Below, piece after piece: positions 1 through 8,549 of a stretch of 64,000 bases of DNA. Under the pieces are notes generated by a model. That model saw nothing but the letters and a program-made list of their open reading frames with translations. It was not told the DNA's origin and searched no databases. The position numbers and the translations under genes are program-made. This stretch comes from a virus. The stretch is from positions 62,001-126,000 of IMG/VR virus record IMGVR_UViG_3300044640_001869. One strand, 5' to 3'. The stretch's first letter is position 1; the number at the start of each line of letters is the position of its first letter.

Positions 1-39
1 CATATATATAACAATATCAATTAAAAGTTAAGAAAACAA

Positions 40-603
40 TTAATTATATTTATTAAAACGTAAGAACATTTCACGAGTTTTATCTAATTGTTCCTGTAAA
101 GGTTCAATTAAATCTTCATCAAAATCACTATCTAAATGTAATACAACTTCTTCATCGTCATTTTCATCTTCAGGAAAATAAATATCAAAACTACCCTCAT
201 AATCTTCATCCTCAAACGGTAACACATCACCTAAATCAAAAAATTCGATATCATCTTCAAAATCTACAGTTCCGTGTTTAACATCATCTTGTCTATCGGC
301 AATCATATCCAAAGGTGCTCCCACACTCATATAGTTGTTTTCTTCTTCTTGAAATAAACCTGTTGATTTACCATCATGTCTCATTTCATTGATTGACTCA
401 TTAATTCCAAAGTTTTTATACCCACTAACTTCACCTCTACTGTTAACGGTTATACCTTGTTTATCATTTGCCAGGTCTTGAACTGTAATTGGGTATGTAT
501 TACCTTGTCCGTATTCAGTAACATAACCATCGTAGATTGTTTTATGTTTATCTAAAATATTTTCACGTTCTTCGTTTGTTACTTTAAAAAAATATTGGTT
601 CAT
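40..603 (-). CDS. Acidic tagged phage protein
   Basis: No family recognised. The 187 residues start with a tag-like helix (VTNEERENIL), followed by a stretch reading TVNSRGEVSGYKNFGINES and then a very acidic half (residues 105-165, many D/E runs) that ends in a short basic helix. The acidic half resembles two other tagged genes here (637-1482, 37465-38004), suggesting a scaffold-like or DNA-mimicking role, but that is inference. A TATTTAT box lies 15 nt upstream of the start. The gene ends 36 nt from the window's left edge, where CAT at 1-3 may be the start codon of a further minus-strand gene outside the window. Confidence 0.75.
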   Translation of the reverse strand: MNQYFFKVTNEERENILDKHKTIYDGYVTEYGQGNTYPITVQDLANDKQGITVNSRGEVSGYKNFGINESINEMRHDGKSTGLFQEEENNYMSVGAPLDMIADRQDDVKHGTVDFEDDIEFFDLGDVLPFEDEDYEGSFDIYFPEDENDDEEVVLHLDSDFDEDLIEPLQEQLDKTREMFLRFNKYN

Positions 604-618
604 AATTTTTGTTTTCTT

Positions 619-625
619 ATAAATA
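619..625 (-). promoter_or_regulatory. TATTTAT box, 15 nt from start at 603
   Basis: ATAAATA on the plus strand. Confidence 0.5.
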
Positions 626-636
626 TCGTTTATTGA

Positions 637-1482
637 TTAATAATCATCTTCGTCCTCATCATCTTCATACCCATCTTCGTAGTAATCTTCATCATCCTCA
701 ATATCATCGTATTCCGGGTAATCTTGTTGTTTAATAGGTAATGTCATATATAATAACAAGAACTGTTGTGCATCCCTCCTCATAAGTCTCTCAACAGATT
801 CAGGTGTGATTTCTTTATTAGTCTCTTCAAGACTCTTCATAGCCCCACGTATCATAATATCTCTAACTTCGCCCGCATTATCCAAAACATATTGATATGC
901 TTTTTTATTGGTCTTATTAGTGTATCTTGTTTCGTGTTCGGCTCTTTCCTCACCACAAATTAAAAAATACGAAGCTTGTAACATATTGGTAAAACTAGCA
1001 TCTCTAACTGCGGTTAAATACTTTATCAATTTAGAAACCTCGTAATTCTTAAACTTATCTTTACTCTTTTTTAGTATGTTAACAACATCTTTGGCTCCCT
1101 CAGTTATTGATTTAACTTTGTTTTTTAAATTATCAAAATCCTCTTCAAACATCCAAACATCGTGGTCACTTTCAATATTTTTAATAGTTTTCATATGGTT
1201 CTCAATTTGAGATTCATTATTTGAATTATTAATCATATTATCTAAATCTTTAAGAGTGTCAATGTTTGAAATAATGTTTAATGACCCTGATTTATCCCAT
1301 CTAATTGAATAAATTGTTTCATCAACAAAGTTAACCCCATCTTTTAATACTGTCCCTCTCGATTTTGGTGGTATAGGACTAATTGGGTCAGACATTCTGA
1401 TTAATACGATTCTATCCCCTTTTTTTAAATCGGGACAAATATTGTTATTTAAATGTCTATCTAATAATCTTGAATGACTCAT
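637..1482 (-). CDS. DUF4314-like domain protein with acidic tail
   Basis: Residues 20-75 (KGDRIVLIRMSDP, PPKSRGTV, then W-D-K-S-G-S-L) match the small beta-barrel pattern of DUF4314: a DRIVLI strand, a P-x-P turn, GTV and W-D-x-G. Residues 100-255 are helical and charged, and the last 25 residues are almost all D/E/Y. Function is unknown; DUF4314 domains occur in phages and mobile elements. It diverges from the gene at 1530 over a 47-nt spacer carrying back-to-back TATTTAT boxes, so the two are probably expressed at the same stage. Confidence 0.75.
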   Translation of the reverse strand: MSHSRLLDRHLNNNICPDLKKGDRIVLIRMSDPISPIPPKSRGTVLKDGVNFVDETIYSIRWDKSGSLNIISNIDTLKDLDNMINNSNNESQIENHMKTIKNIESDHDVWMFEEDFDNLKNKVKSITEGAKDVVNILKKSKDKFKNYEVSKLIKYLTAVRDASFTNMLQASYFLICGEERAEHETRYTNKTNKKAYQYVLDNAGEVRDIMIRGAMKSLEETNKEITPESVERLMRRDAQQFLLLYMTLPIKQQDYPEYDDIEDDEDYYEDGYEDDEDEDDY

Positions 1483-1499
1483 TTTTTTTTGTTTTAATA

Positions 1500-1506
1500 A
1501 TAAATA
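1500..1506 (-). promoter_or_regulatory. TATTTAT box, 17 nt from start at 1482
   Basis: ATAAATA on the plus strand, back to back with the next box. Confidence 0.45.
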
Positions 1507-1518
1507 TATATAATAAAG

Positions 1519-1525
1519 TATTTAT
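1519..1525 (+). promoter_or_regulatory. TATTTAT box, 4 nt from start at 1530
   Basis: Context TATTTATTAGTATG is identical to that at 31067. Confidence 0.6.
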
Positions 1526-1529
1526 TAGT

Positions 1530-2156
1530 ATGAGAACAATAATAATCACTGAACAACAAAGGAGAGTTATTTTACGAGAAATGGCCAATGAAGAAATGGA
1601 TAAAACAATTGGTGAAAATGACAATTTAATGAAACGTATTACTAAAGAGGCCTCGGACCAAATTAAATTTGACCTATCAATATTAGCAACATTTAGTATG
1701 TCTATTGGGGGTCTAATGGGTCCTGTTGAACAGTTTTTATCGGGGGAATATCCAACCGTCTCTCCTATGGAAAGAAGTTTAATATTGGCAGGTATCGCCT
1801 TTCAGTATATTATTGATAATAAAAAACCATTAAGATTATTAATTTCAAAAATCAAAGAGAAAGGTTTATATGAGACTTATAAAGCCGGACTTCAGAAAGC
1901 CGAATTATTAAAAGATTCTTTCTTATCTTTTGTTGAAAGTTTAGGTGTTAGTGTAAAAAAAACTTCAAACATAATCGGTTACACATTTTTAATACCTTTA
2001 GTACCGTTGATATACCAAATATCTACAAGTGGGGATTTTAATGAAAATCAAATCTATGAGGTTATTAAAAGACTATCAGGGTTTGTTGCACTTAATGTTG
2101 GGGGTATTTCTTTAAAAGAACTATTAGGTTTAATTGTTAAACGTTTTAGAAAATAA
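1530..2156 (+). CDS. Tagged hydrophobic protein
   Basis: The start at 1530 is chosen over an in-frame ATG at 1470 because MRTIIITEQQRRVILRE is the tag typical of this genome and TATTTAT lies exactly 4 nt upstream. The 208 residues contain hydrophobic stretches near 55-75, 85-100, 150-170 and 185-205, so it may be membrane-active. ILRE at residues 15-18 fits an L/I-x-E maturation site. No family recognised. If the tag is a packaging signal, this could be an ejected membrane-perturbing protein; that is inference. Confidence 0.75.
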   Translation: MRTIIITEQQRRVILREMANEEMDKTIGENDNLMKRITKEASDQIKFDLSILATFSMSIGGLMGPVEQFLSGEYPTVSPMERSLILAGIAFQYIIDNKKPLRLLISKIKEKGLYETYKAGLQKAELLKDSFLSFVESLGVSVKKTSNIIGYTFLIPLVPLIYQISTSGDFNENQIYEVIKRLSGFVALNVGGISLKELLGLIVKRFRK

Positions 2157-2159
2157 TAT

Positions 2160-2188
2160 TTGACTTTTAAGAAAACGTTGTATATTAT
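2160..2188 (+). promoter_or_regulatory. Sigma70-like promoter
   Basis: TTGACT at 2160-2165 and TATTAT at 2183-2188, 17 bp apart, 38 nt before the UVR-motif gene. This differs from the TAnnTTTG and TATTTAT boxes used elsewhere. Confidence 0.4.
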
Positions 2189-2226
2189 TAGTTCTGTTAA
2201 TAAAATAAATCAAAAATAATAAATTT

Positions 2227-2829
2227 ATGTTTTCAAAAAGAAATCAACCATTTTATGGTGGCTTAGACAATTTTTTCAACGACACTACGTTGTTTGATAA
2301 TTTTTATAATGAACTAAAAAAAATTAGTGAACCTGTAGGTGAAACTAAAACTGAAACAGGTTACAATGAAGATGGTTCAAAATGGTATAAAAACACTTAT
2401 ACTACTAAAGATGGAAATTACACACAATCAGTTTATGTTAGTTCTAATTACCCAACTAACGAGTGGCCATCTAACTACAATTACCCAACTAATTGGGATT
2501 CACTTTTCCCAACTAAAGATTGGTTAACTAAAAATGAGTGGTCTTCATTTTTCCCAACTAACGAGTGGCCGACATACTCACCAAAAAGAAAAACAACAAC
2601 ACCAACAACAAATTCTCCTGTTACTGAGTTAAAAATTTCATTAAACAAAGCGATTAATACTCAAAACTATGAAGAAGCTATCAGATTGAGAGACGAAATC
2701 AGAGATTATGAAAAAAACAACTCACAAATCAATGATTTAACAACTTTGTTAAACAAGGCGATTAATTCTCAAAATTACGAAGACGCTATCAAGTATAGAG
2801 ATAAAATTAGTAAATTGAAAAACAAATAA
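2227..2829 (+). CDS. Protein with two C-terminal UVR motifs
   Basis: The C-terminus has two copies of a UVR-type helical hairpin (residues about 135-160 and 173-198: L-N-K-A-I-x-x-Q-N-Y-E-x-A-I-x-x-R-D), the motif UvrB and UvrC use to bind each other and also found in Clp/McsA-type adaptors. Residues 75-118 are low complexity with repeated P-T-N-E-W-P blocks. It lacks any nuclease or helicase domain, so an adaptor role is more likely than excision repair. It has its own promoter-like sequence at 2160-2188 and ends at a strong hairpin. Confidence 0.75.
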   Translation: MFSKRNQPFYGGLDNFFNDTTLFDNFYNELKKISEPVGETKTETGYNEDGSKWYKNTYTTKDGNYTQSVYVSSNYPTNEWPSNYNYPTNWDSLFPTKDWLTKNEWSSFFPTNEWPTYSPKRKTTTPTTNSPVTELKISLNKAINTQNYEEAIRLRDEIRDYEKNNSQINDLTTLLNKAINSQNYEDAIKYRDKISKLKNK

Positions 2830-2843
2830 GATTTGTTAATTAA

Positions 2844-2876
2844 TAAAAAAGGTCATCAATTGATGACCTTTTTTTA
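2844..2876. terminator. Bidirectional terminator
   Basis: Perfect inverted repeat AAGGTCATCA / TGATGACCTT (2849-2870) flanked by A and T runs, between convergent genes. Confidence 0.85.
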
Positions 2877-4097
2877 TGCTTTATAATTAAGTATTTTTTC
2901 TATTACGATTTTCACCTCATCAGGATTTAACATATGGGTTTTTTTATGAGTGTCGAACCATTCTCTAACAACATCCTCTAAAGGTAATTTCCTTAATTTT
3001 GATAAACGTTTAAACCCATAATATTGTGCCGGTATTTCATGATTTCTTGAGTAATATTCTAAATTACTACCTTCAACATCCTCATAGTTTAATTCGCCCC
3101 TATAATTTTGTTTAAGGTGAACCATTTCGTGAGTCAATACCTCGTTAATCTCACCAATTAAATCATATAATTGTTGATTAATAGTTTTTGGATTATATTC
3201 GACAACCATTTCTATAACATCTTCCTCGTGTGAGTAGGCACCATTAACACCAAACCCACCAATAATGTCATTAAATCGTAAAGTTAATTCAACACTAAAT
3301 AATATCTTTTTATTTGTTAACTTATATTGAAGTTCTCCATTAATATCTTCAGGTAAATAAAATCCACCTTCTTCATTTTGTTTAATTATACTTACAATGT
3401 CTTTAACAACTGTTCTAATGGCTAATCTATCAATCATACCTTCATTAATTGTGTGTACATCGTGTTGATTTGTTTTATATGAACCATCAGGATTTTTTTC
3501 CCAAACCCCAACAACACGTTTCACATTGTTTTTAACTGTTTTTTGTTTTTTCTTATGGTTAAATTTAGTATCAACAAACTCACTAAATGGTGATAGTGTT
3601 TTATTTTTCCATTTTATTAACCCCAATTCTAATGGTCCGGTATATTCACCTGACGAAATACTTGTACTTGATTCATCAATATTTAACTTAATTTCTTCAT
3701 AATCCCCCTCAAGTTCTGACAAAGATACTAAAACTTCTTTAGTAATTGTCTCTTTAATATTAAGTGCTCTCAACATTTTTCTGGCCATACCACCTAAACT
3801 TCTTTCAATTCCTAATTGACGTAATGGTTTTTTTACATCATAAATTTCTTTATCTTCAGTTTTATATTCAGGATGTTCTTTTATAAGAAATGATATTATT
3901 CTTTTTGCGGTATCATTAAGATTAAAAATCTTGAAATTCAATAAATAAAAGTCTTTCCATTCACCAATACTAATCAATGGTTTTATCTCACCTGTTAACT
4001 CAAGAATATAGTCAAATGAATATATTTCTGACTCATAATGATAAGTTTTTTTTGACAGTAAATTATTTATTTTTTTTATGTAAGTTTCGTTGCTCAT
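2874..4097 (-). CDS. HExxH metallopeptidase-like protein
   Basis: The 407 residues hold a gluzincin-type zinc site in the C-terminal third: LTHEMVHLKQ (H323, E324, H327), then RNHEIPAQ about 25 residues on as the likely third-ligand helix. The N-terminal 200 residues are helical with no recognised domain; VHTINEGMIDRLAIR (about 210-225) is the kind of internal N-E-G linker seen in tagged proteins. A TATTTAT box 20 nt upstream groups it with the putative late genes. A virion or assembly protease is possible; substrate unknown. Confidence 0.7.
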   Translation of the reverse strand: MSNETYIKKINNLLSKKTYHYESEIYSFDYILELTGEIKPLISIGEWKDFYLLNFKIFNLNDTAKRIISFLIKEHPEYKTEDKEIYDVKKPLRQLGIERSLGGMARKMLRALNIKETITKEVLVSLSELEGDYEEIKLNIDESSTSISSGEYTGPLELGLIKWKNKTLSPFSEFVDTKFNHKKKQKTVKNNVKRVVGVWEKNPDGSYKTNQHDVHTINEGMIDRLAIRTVVKDIVSIIKQNEEGGFYLPEDINGELQYKLTNKKILFSVELTLRFNDIIGGFGVNGAYSHEEDVIEMVVEYNPKTINQQLYDLIGEINEVLTHEMVHLKQNYRGELNYEDVEGSNLEYYSRNHEIPAQYYGFKRLSKLRKLPLEDVVREWFDTHKKTHMLNPDEVKIVIEKILNYKA

Positions 4098-4117
4098 ATT
4101 ACCATATTAATATACTT

Positions 4118-4124
4118 ATAAATA
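4118..4124 (-). promoter_or_regulatory. TATTTAT box, 20 nt from start at 4097
   Basis: ATAAATA on the plus strand, upstream of the metallopeptidase gene. Confidence 0.4.
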
Positions 4125-4161
4125 CCGAAAAGGTATTAAATGTAAACTCTATTTTATTTTT

Positions 4162-4575
4162 ATGGAATTAATTTCTAGTCATCCAATCAAAAAGTCCGAT
4201 TTAGGATTTCACGGTAATTTATTTGGTGGTTCGTTACTTAAATGGATTGACTCAGCGGCAGCGGGTTACGCGATGCAATTATGTGATACCCCAAGAATGG
4301 TTACAGTCTCAATAGATAAGTGTAATTTTGAAAAACCCGCTAAAGAAAATCAATTATTGAAAATCTATGGTTTTCCGTCTAAAATTGGTAATACTTCCAT
4401 AACAATCTATATGGAGGCGAGGTCTCACAACGTTTATACAGGTAAACAAGAACTTGTATTGAAAACTAACATTACGTTTGTTAGAATCGACGATGGGGGT
4501 TCTCCAATTCCAATAAGTGAAAGAGTGAAAAATAAAATCAATAAGATTTTTGAAGAGAAAGTTGAATTAGTCTAA
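4162..4575 (+). CDS. Hotdog-fold acyl-CoA thioesterase
   Basis: 137 residues with YciA/ACOT hotdog features: DLGFHGNLFGGSLLKWID (start of the hotdog helix), ending in D-S-A-A-A-G-Y, then TVSIDKCNFEKP and the strand N-x-S-I-T-I-Y-M-E-A-R-S. These enzymes hydrolyse acyl-CoA thioesters in the cytosol. Full length for the family. It overlaps the convergent gene at 4567 by 9 nt. A thioesterase on a phage is unusual and may modify host lipid metabolism; that is inference. Confidence 0.8.
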   Translation: MELISSHPIKKSDLGFHGNLFGGSLLKWIDSAAAGYAMQLCDTPRMVTVSIDKCNFEKPAKENQLLKIYGFPSKIGNTSITIYMEARSHNVYTGKQELVLKTNITFVRIDDGGSPIPISERVKNKINKIFEEKVELV

Positions 4576-5754
4576 TACAGTAATTGATACTTTTAGATTT
4601 CCACTTCCTTTAATAACTCTATGATACACACCTTCGGGGATGATAACACTCATCCCTTTTTCTAAATTAAACGGTAATTCATCATCAAATTGTAATTGCC
4701 AACCTTCACCTTCAATAACTTCAACTAATCTATCCTCACGGTCTCTATGCCACTTCAATTCGTGATTATCAATACTTTCAGTAAATAACCTAACTTTTTT
4801 ACCTTCACTTATCGTTTCATCGTATGGAACTTCTTTTTTCTTAGTAAATAAATTAAGTAAGATAACTAATATAGTTCCACCCGGTAAAATAAACAAACTA
4901 GCCATACCTAAACGTTTAGCCGTTCTCTTGAATACTTGTTTTAATTCTTTTGAAATTTCTTCACGTTCTTCTTTTGTTAAATCTTTTTTCTTTGTGATTA
5001 AATGTTTGAAAGCTGTTTTAGCATCATCACTAGAATTTTTTAATTCTTCTTTAAATGTGGTTTTTATTTTATCAGTGTTTTTCTTAATGAAATCTTTAAT
5101 ATCATCCATTTTACCCTCATTGATTTCACTTGGTTCGTTTTTAACAAAATCAACAGTTAAACCGTAACCTTGAATAATACCATCCATATATTCGTGTCCA
5201 AGTAGTTCAGTGCAAATATAATTTAATTCTCTTTCGATTATAGGGTTATCAACTCTTAGGATTTCTTCTTGATTTCCATTGTTTATACAGGTTGCATATA
5301 CACTAAAACTCATTCTATATCCACCAACCCAATTATTGTTAATAACTTCAACATCATCAATATTAATACTAATTTCATTACCAACAACACGTTGTCTTTT
5401 AACATATTTATCAACCTCTTCTTGTAATTCTTTTTTGTATTGGTTTGCTTTATATTTTAAAGTATCAAAGTTTCTGGGAATTATTGTATTAATAAACAAA
5501 TTAGTTTCTAATGTCTTATGTAAACCCATTGTTTTCCATACCTTATGAAATATATGTGTAAAATCGGCAAAAACTTTTAATTCAGGAATTTTAACATAAA
5601 CTTCGTATTTTGAACCTCTATGTGTTTTAACTTTATTAACTAAATCAATTGTCGGAGTTGATTCAATTTTAACGCGACTGTCATTATATTGATTATAATT
5701 TTTAACAGTCTTCTCTAATATTTTGTCAAATAAAAATTTAATTTTTTCTTCCAT
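4567..5754 (-). CDS. Membrane protein with C-terminal cupin domain
   Basis: Three regions: an unassigned N-terminal part (1-200); a charged helical segment followed by the membrane helix LGMASLFILPGGTILVILL (about 280-300); and a small cupin-like beta-barrel at the C-terminus (about 325-395: W-H-R-D-x-x-D-R, EVIEGEGWQLQFDDE, IIPEGVYHRVIKG). Cupin metal ligands are only partly evident (one H in VYHRV). INEGKMDDIKDFIKK near 210 resembles an internal tag or maturation site. The gene follows 5756-7150 with one base between, so they are co-transcribed. Confidence 0.65.
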   Translation of the reverse strand: MEEKIKFLFDKILEKTVKNYNQYNDSRVKIESTPTIDLVNKVKTHRGSKYEVYVKIPELKVFADFTHIFHKVWKTMGLHKTLETNLFINTIIPRNFDTLKYKANQYKKELQEEVDKYVKRQRVVGNEISINIDDVEVINNNWVGGYRMSFSVYATCINNGNQEEILRVDNPIIERELNYICTELLGHEYMDGIIQGYGLTVDFVKNEPSEINEGKMDDIKDFIKKNTDKIKTTFKEELKNSSDDAKTAFKHLITKKKDLTKEEREEISKELKQVFKRTAKRLGMASLFILPGGTILVILLNLFTKKKEVPYDETISEGKKVRLFTESIDNHELKWHRDREDRLVEVIEGEGWQLQFDDELPFNLEKGMSVIIPEGVYHRVIKGSGNLKVSITVLD

Positions 5755-5755
5755 A

Positions 5756-7150
5756 TTACCAACTACTTGATGATTTTAATCCCAATTTTTTAGCGTATCG
5801 ACCAACATTACAAGACCAATACCCTGCCGTTGTTCTATCTTTCTTTTGGTCACACTTATGTCTTGCTCTAAATGATTTTGCTCGACCTTTATTTGCGTTT
5901 TTAACTCTTAAATTGGGGTCACCAAATGTCACCTTTTTAACTGTTCCTTTACCTGTCTTAACATACACCGCAAATTTCTTAGGACCACCCGGTGTTCTGA
6001 ATGGACTACCTATTTTTACATTCTTACCTCGGTGTAATGCTTCATTAATAGAATCCTCCAATTCTTCGTGTTTGAATACTGTTGAATCAAAATTTCTTTT
6101 ATCAATTGGGGAATACTCAAAAAGAAAACTATCTCTACCAAATGGGTCGCGAGCATCGACATCCATTTTTTCTAAATCTTTCTTATAGAAATTCGGTTCA
6201 TTTCTATCCATAAAGACAAAATAATCAAAATCTAAATCTAAAAATCTTTTGAAATGTGGAACACCGGTAACTTTAAAATGTCTGATAATTGTTTTAAATA
6301 AAATGTTATAAACATTACCCATTAAGAATAATTTAGTAATACCATCAAATGTTATACTAAAATATCTCATAGACCCCATTTTTTTAATGATTTTTACTAC
6401 GTGGTCTTTATCTAAATTTAATTTCTCTCTAAGTTCTCTTTCATCTTCATTTTCTTCTTCATACATTGGTGCGTCTAAGTAAACCTCTTCACCATTTTCA
6501 AGTAACACTTTTTTACCTAAATCAGATTCAACAATCCAAGAATCTTCTTCATTTAATCTGATTAAATCTCTATTATAAAGTGACCTAACTTCATTAATTA
6601 ATTTGAAATATTTCTCTGAATAAATTCTAAATACGTTTTCTGATAATGTAATTTCGTTATCTAAATGGTATTGTAAATCCTTTGAAACTTTAACATTTTC
6701 CTTCACACCCATTTTAGTTTTTTTACCCCACTTTTTACCTTTACCTTTAGTTCCACAAGCTGATGGGGTTGGTCTACAAGCCGGATATTTTGACCTATCT
6801 TCACCATCACTTCTACCACAAGATTTACAAGTTTTTTTACCGTTTGAGTCTGTTCTACAAGTGTTACAATCAACCCAACCTTGAGATTTACCTTTCCCAC
6901 CTTGTCTTGAAAACCATCCGTGTAATCCCGACTCATTTTCTTTACTATAATCTGTTTTAGTTGCTTCATCAAGTGATTCAACTTCTTCTTTCCATATTTT
7001 TCCTTGACGACATTTAACAACCGCACCTGAAGCATACGCTGACGGCCAAGTATCATATTTTTGTTTGGCTAATCTCACACATCTATCATCTTTTTTATTC
7101 TTTTTCTTTGATTCTGATAATACATCAAGAACTATTTTTTTAACATCCAT
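5756..7150 (-). CDS. Tagged multi-Cys phage protein (DUF5872-like)
   Basis: The N-terminus MDVKKIVLDVLSES is a tag with a VLSE site. Next comes DDRCVRLAKQKYDTWPSAYA plus S-G-A-V-V-K-C-R (residues 20-50), matching small WPSAYASGA domains of marine phage virion proteins. A Cys-rich segment follows (WVDCNTCRTD, KTCKSCGR, YPACRPTPSACGTKGKGKKW). A basic C-terminal module contains KSFRARHKCDQKKDRT and GYWSCNVGRYAKK. The central 200 residues are unassigned. I infer a virion protein, possibly DNA-binding. A TATTTAT box lies 18 nt upstream. Confidence 0.75.
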   Translation of the reverse strand: MDVKKIVLDVLSESKKKNKKDDRCVRLAKQKYDTWPSAYASGAVVKCRQGKIWKEEVESLDEATKTDYSKENESGLHGWFSRQGGKGKSQGWVDCNTCRTDSNGKKTCKSCGRSDGEDRSKYPACRPTPSACGTKGKGKKWGKKTKMGVKENVKVSKDLQYHLDNEITLSENVFRIYSEKYFKLINEVRSLYNRDLIRLNEEDSWIVESDLGKKVLLENGEEVYLDAPMYEEENEDERELREKLNLDKDHVVKIIKKMGSMRYFSITFDGITKLFLMGNVYNILFKTIIRHFKVTGVPHFKRFLDLDFDYFVFMDRNEPNFYKKDLEKMDVDARDPFGRDSFLFEYSPIDKRNFDSTVFKHEELEDSINEALHRGKNVKIGSPFRTPGGPKKFAVYVKTGKGTVKKVTFGDPNLRVKNANKGRAKSFRARHKCDQKKDRTTAGYWSCNVGRYAKKLGLKSSSSW

Positions 7151-7168
7151 TATTTGTTGTTTTATATT

Positions 7169-7175
7169 ATAAATA
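7169..7175 (-). promoter_or_regulatory. TATTTAT box, 18 nt from start at 7150
   Basis: Overlaps the region of the divergent kinase promoter. Confidence 0.45.
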
Positions 7176-7179
7176 TCAC

Positions 7180-7187
7180 TACATTTG
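7180..7187 (+). promoter_or_regulatory. TACATTTG box, 4 nt from start at 7192
   Basis: TAnnTTTG box of the kinase gene; TTTG at 7153-7156 is a possible -33 element. Confidence 0.65.
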
Positions 7188-7191
7188 ACTT

Positions 7192-7596
7192 ATGAATGGA
7201 AAAATTTTATATCTCTTGAGAGGTTTACCTGGAGCGGGTAAATCAACGTTAGCAAAATCTATCGGTGCTGTTTATTTTGAAGCTGATATGTTCTTTATGG
7301 AAGGTAATGAATATAAATTCAACCCCCTTAAATTAAAGGACGCTCACGCTTGGTGTCAAAACCAAGTTAGAATATCTATGAAGAACGCAAATGGTGGAAT
7401 GACACCAACAAGAATCGCAGTTGCTAATACATTCACCCAAGAATGGGAAATGGATGTTTATTATGAATTGGCAAAAGAATTCGGATTCACAGTGTTTTCA
7501 ATGGTTGTTGAAAATAGACACGGTGGTGTTAATCAACATAACGTTCCTGAAGATAAGTTAGAAATAATGAAGAATCGTTTTGAGTTAAAACTGTAA
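7192..7596 (+). CDS. Small P-loop kinase (AAA_33 / PNK-kinase type)
   Basis: The Walker A motif RGLPGAGKSTLAKS (residues 10-23) is followed by a short kinase fold: YFEADMFF, a helical lid, then VANTFTQEWEMD and FTVFSMVVENRHGGVNQHNV. The layout resembles the kinase domain of polynucleotide kinases and zeta-toxin-like small kinases (134 residues). Substrate not deducible; 5'-OH nucleic acid ends are the usual guess. TACATTTG lies exactly 4 nt before the ATG. Confidence 0.8.
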   Translation: MNGKILYLLRGLPGAGKSTLAKSIGAVYFEADMFFMEGNEYKFNPLKLKDAHAWCQNQVRISMKNANGGMTPTRIAVANTFTQEWEMDVYYELAKEFGFTVFSMVVENRHGGVNQHNVPEDKLEIMKNRFELKL

Positions 7597-7600
7597 AGTT

Positions 7601-7822
7601 TTACTTAGAACGATTTCGAAAGAAGAAATATAAACCAAAGAAAAACCCCGAAATACCATACAAAATTAAATTTGCTTTCATTAAACTTCCTGTTAGAGTA
7701 TAAAGATAATATTGAACCGCATCGAACCCAAAAGGATTGAAGAACATTCCCAAGACAAGACATTTCACTGCCACATTTCCCATAAATATTTGTTTCCAAG
7801 TCTTGTTTCCTACTCTCATCAT
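7601..7822 (-). CDS. Small two-helix membrane protein
   Basis: 73 residues with two hydrophobic helices (about 15-37 and 48-67) and a basic tail (FFFRNRSK). I preferred this frame over an overlapping minus-strand frame (7605-7853) because its composition is that of a membrane protein and it ends 4 nt past the convergent kinase gene. No family recognised; a holin-like role cannot be excluded. Confidence 0.6.
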   Translation of the reverse strand: MMRVGNKTWKQIFMGNVAVKCLVLGMFFNPFGFDAVQYYLYTLTGSLMKANLILYGISGFFFGLYFFFRNRSK

Positions 7823-7889
7823 CCATATATTTTAAATTAAAATTTATGCTCATTTTAGCACAACCGATGGTTAATTATAAATATTCAAA

Positions 7890-7896
7890 TATTTAT
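7890..7896 (+). promoter_or_regulatory. TATTTAT box, 25 nt from start at 7922
   Basis: Upstream of a tagged gene. Confidence 0.4.
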
Positions 7897-7921
7897 TAAA
7901 AGAAAAATAAAATATTGACAT

Positions 7922-8449
7922 ATGAAAAGAATTATAATAGACGAAAAAGAACTTAGAAAAATTATTCGAACAAAAATAATGGAACAAGTTTCTAATGGTG
8001 AACAAGATGAAGAACAAAAACCAAGATGTTTGACAAACAACGTCATTAATTTAGATGATATTGTTGGTAGTGTTAAAGACGCCGCTAGTTATTCACCAGG
8101 TGTTTATAAAAGACAAAACGGTGTAAATTCAATCGTTGATACTTTAGGTATTTTAAATAACATCAGATTATTCAAAGATATCAAAGATGGTGGTGCTCAT
8201 TTGTCATACGAAATGATGAATCACTTAAATCAATTTAGAAATAAAAATTATTATGATGAAACTACAGGTAATTGTCATAAAGCAATGGATAAAGTAATTG
8301 AACTTTACAAAGAACACGAACACGGGACAGAATTAGTTAAAGATATTGAAAGGATTCTTAATATTCAAAGTAGAGAGGATGAATTAACACCATCGGCTAG
8401 GTCTAAAGAATATTTAAAACAATGTCTTAACCTGTTAAAAGGTAAATAA
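7922..8449 (+). CDS. Tagged helical protein
   Basis: MKRIIIDEKELRKIIRTKIM is the tag, with KIME|QVS a plausible maturation site at residue 21. The remaining 150 residues are soluble and mostly helical (GVNSIVDTLGILNNIRLFKD, GNCHKAMDKVIELYKEHEHG) with no recognised fold. TATTTAT lies 25 nt upstream. A structured RNA segment and terminator follow. Confidence 0.75.
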   Translation: MKRIIIDEKELRKIIRTKIMEQVSNGEQDEEQKPRCLTNNVINLDDIVGSVKDAASYSPGVYKRQNGVNSIVDTLGILNNIRLFKDIKDGGAHLSYEMMNHLNQFRNKNYYDETTGNCHKAMDKVIELYKEHEHGTELVKDIERILNIQSREDELTPSARSKEYLKQCLNLLKGK

Positions 8450-8452
8450 TTT

Positions 8453-8486
8453 TCAGTTAGGACCGTTACCGTTTCGGTAACACTGA
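8453..8486 (+). other. RNA hairpin downstream of tagged gene
   Basis: TCAGT (8453-8457) pairs with ACTGA (8482-8486), enclosing the perfect hairpin GTTACCG-TTT-CGGTAAC (8465-8481). It begins 4 nt after the stop codon and precedes a separate terminator hairpin, so it may protect the 3' end or be a small regulatory RNA domain. Confidence 0.5.
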
Positions 8487-8489
8487 CTA

Positions 8490-8519
8490 GGGGGAGGTTC
8501 GCTACCATCCCCCTTTTTT
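8490..8519 (+). terminator. Rho-independent terminator
   Basis: GGGGGAGGT (8490-8498) pairs with ACCATCCCCC (8504-8513) with one bulge, followed by six T. Confidence 0.8.
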
Positions 8520-8528
8520 AATGCCTGA

Positions 8529-8535
8529 TATTTAT
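8529..8535 (+). promoter_or_regulatory. TATTTAT box, 14 nt from start at 8550
   Basis: Upstream of the holin-like gene, after a terminator. Confidence 0.5.
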
Positions 8536-8549
8536 CAATAAAAACAGTT

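Noticed and set aside
7605-7853. Alternative minus-strand frame, 82 residues
   Set aside because: The 7601-7822 frame has a clear membrane-protein profile; this one is its shifted shadow.
8490-8513. tRNA T-arm (GGTTCGCTACC)
   Set aside because: The loop lacks the conserved A58, there is no acceptor or anticodon arm, and a T-run follows; it is a terminator.
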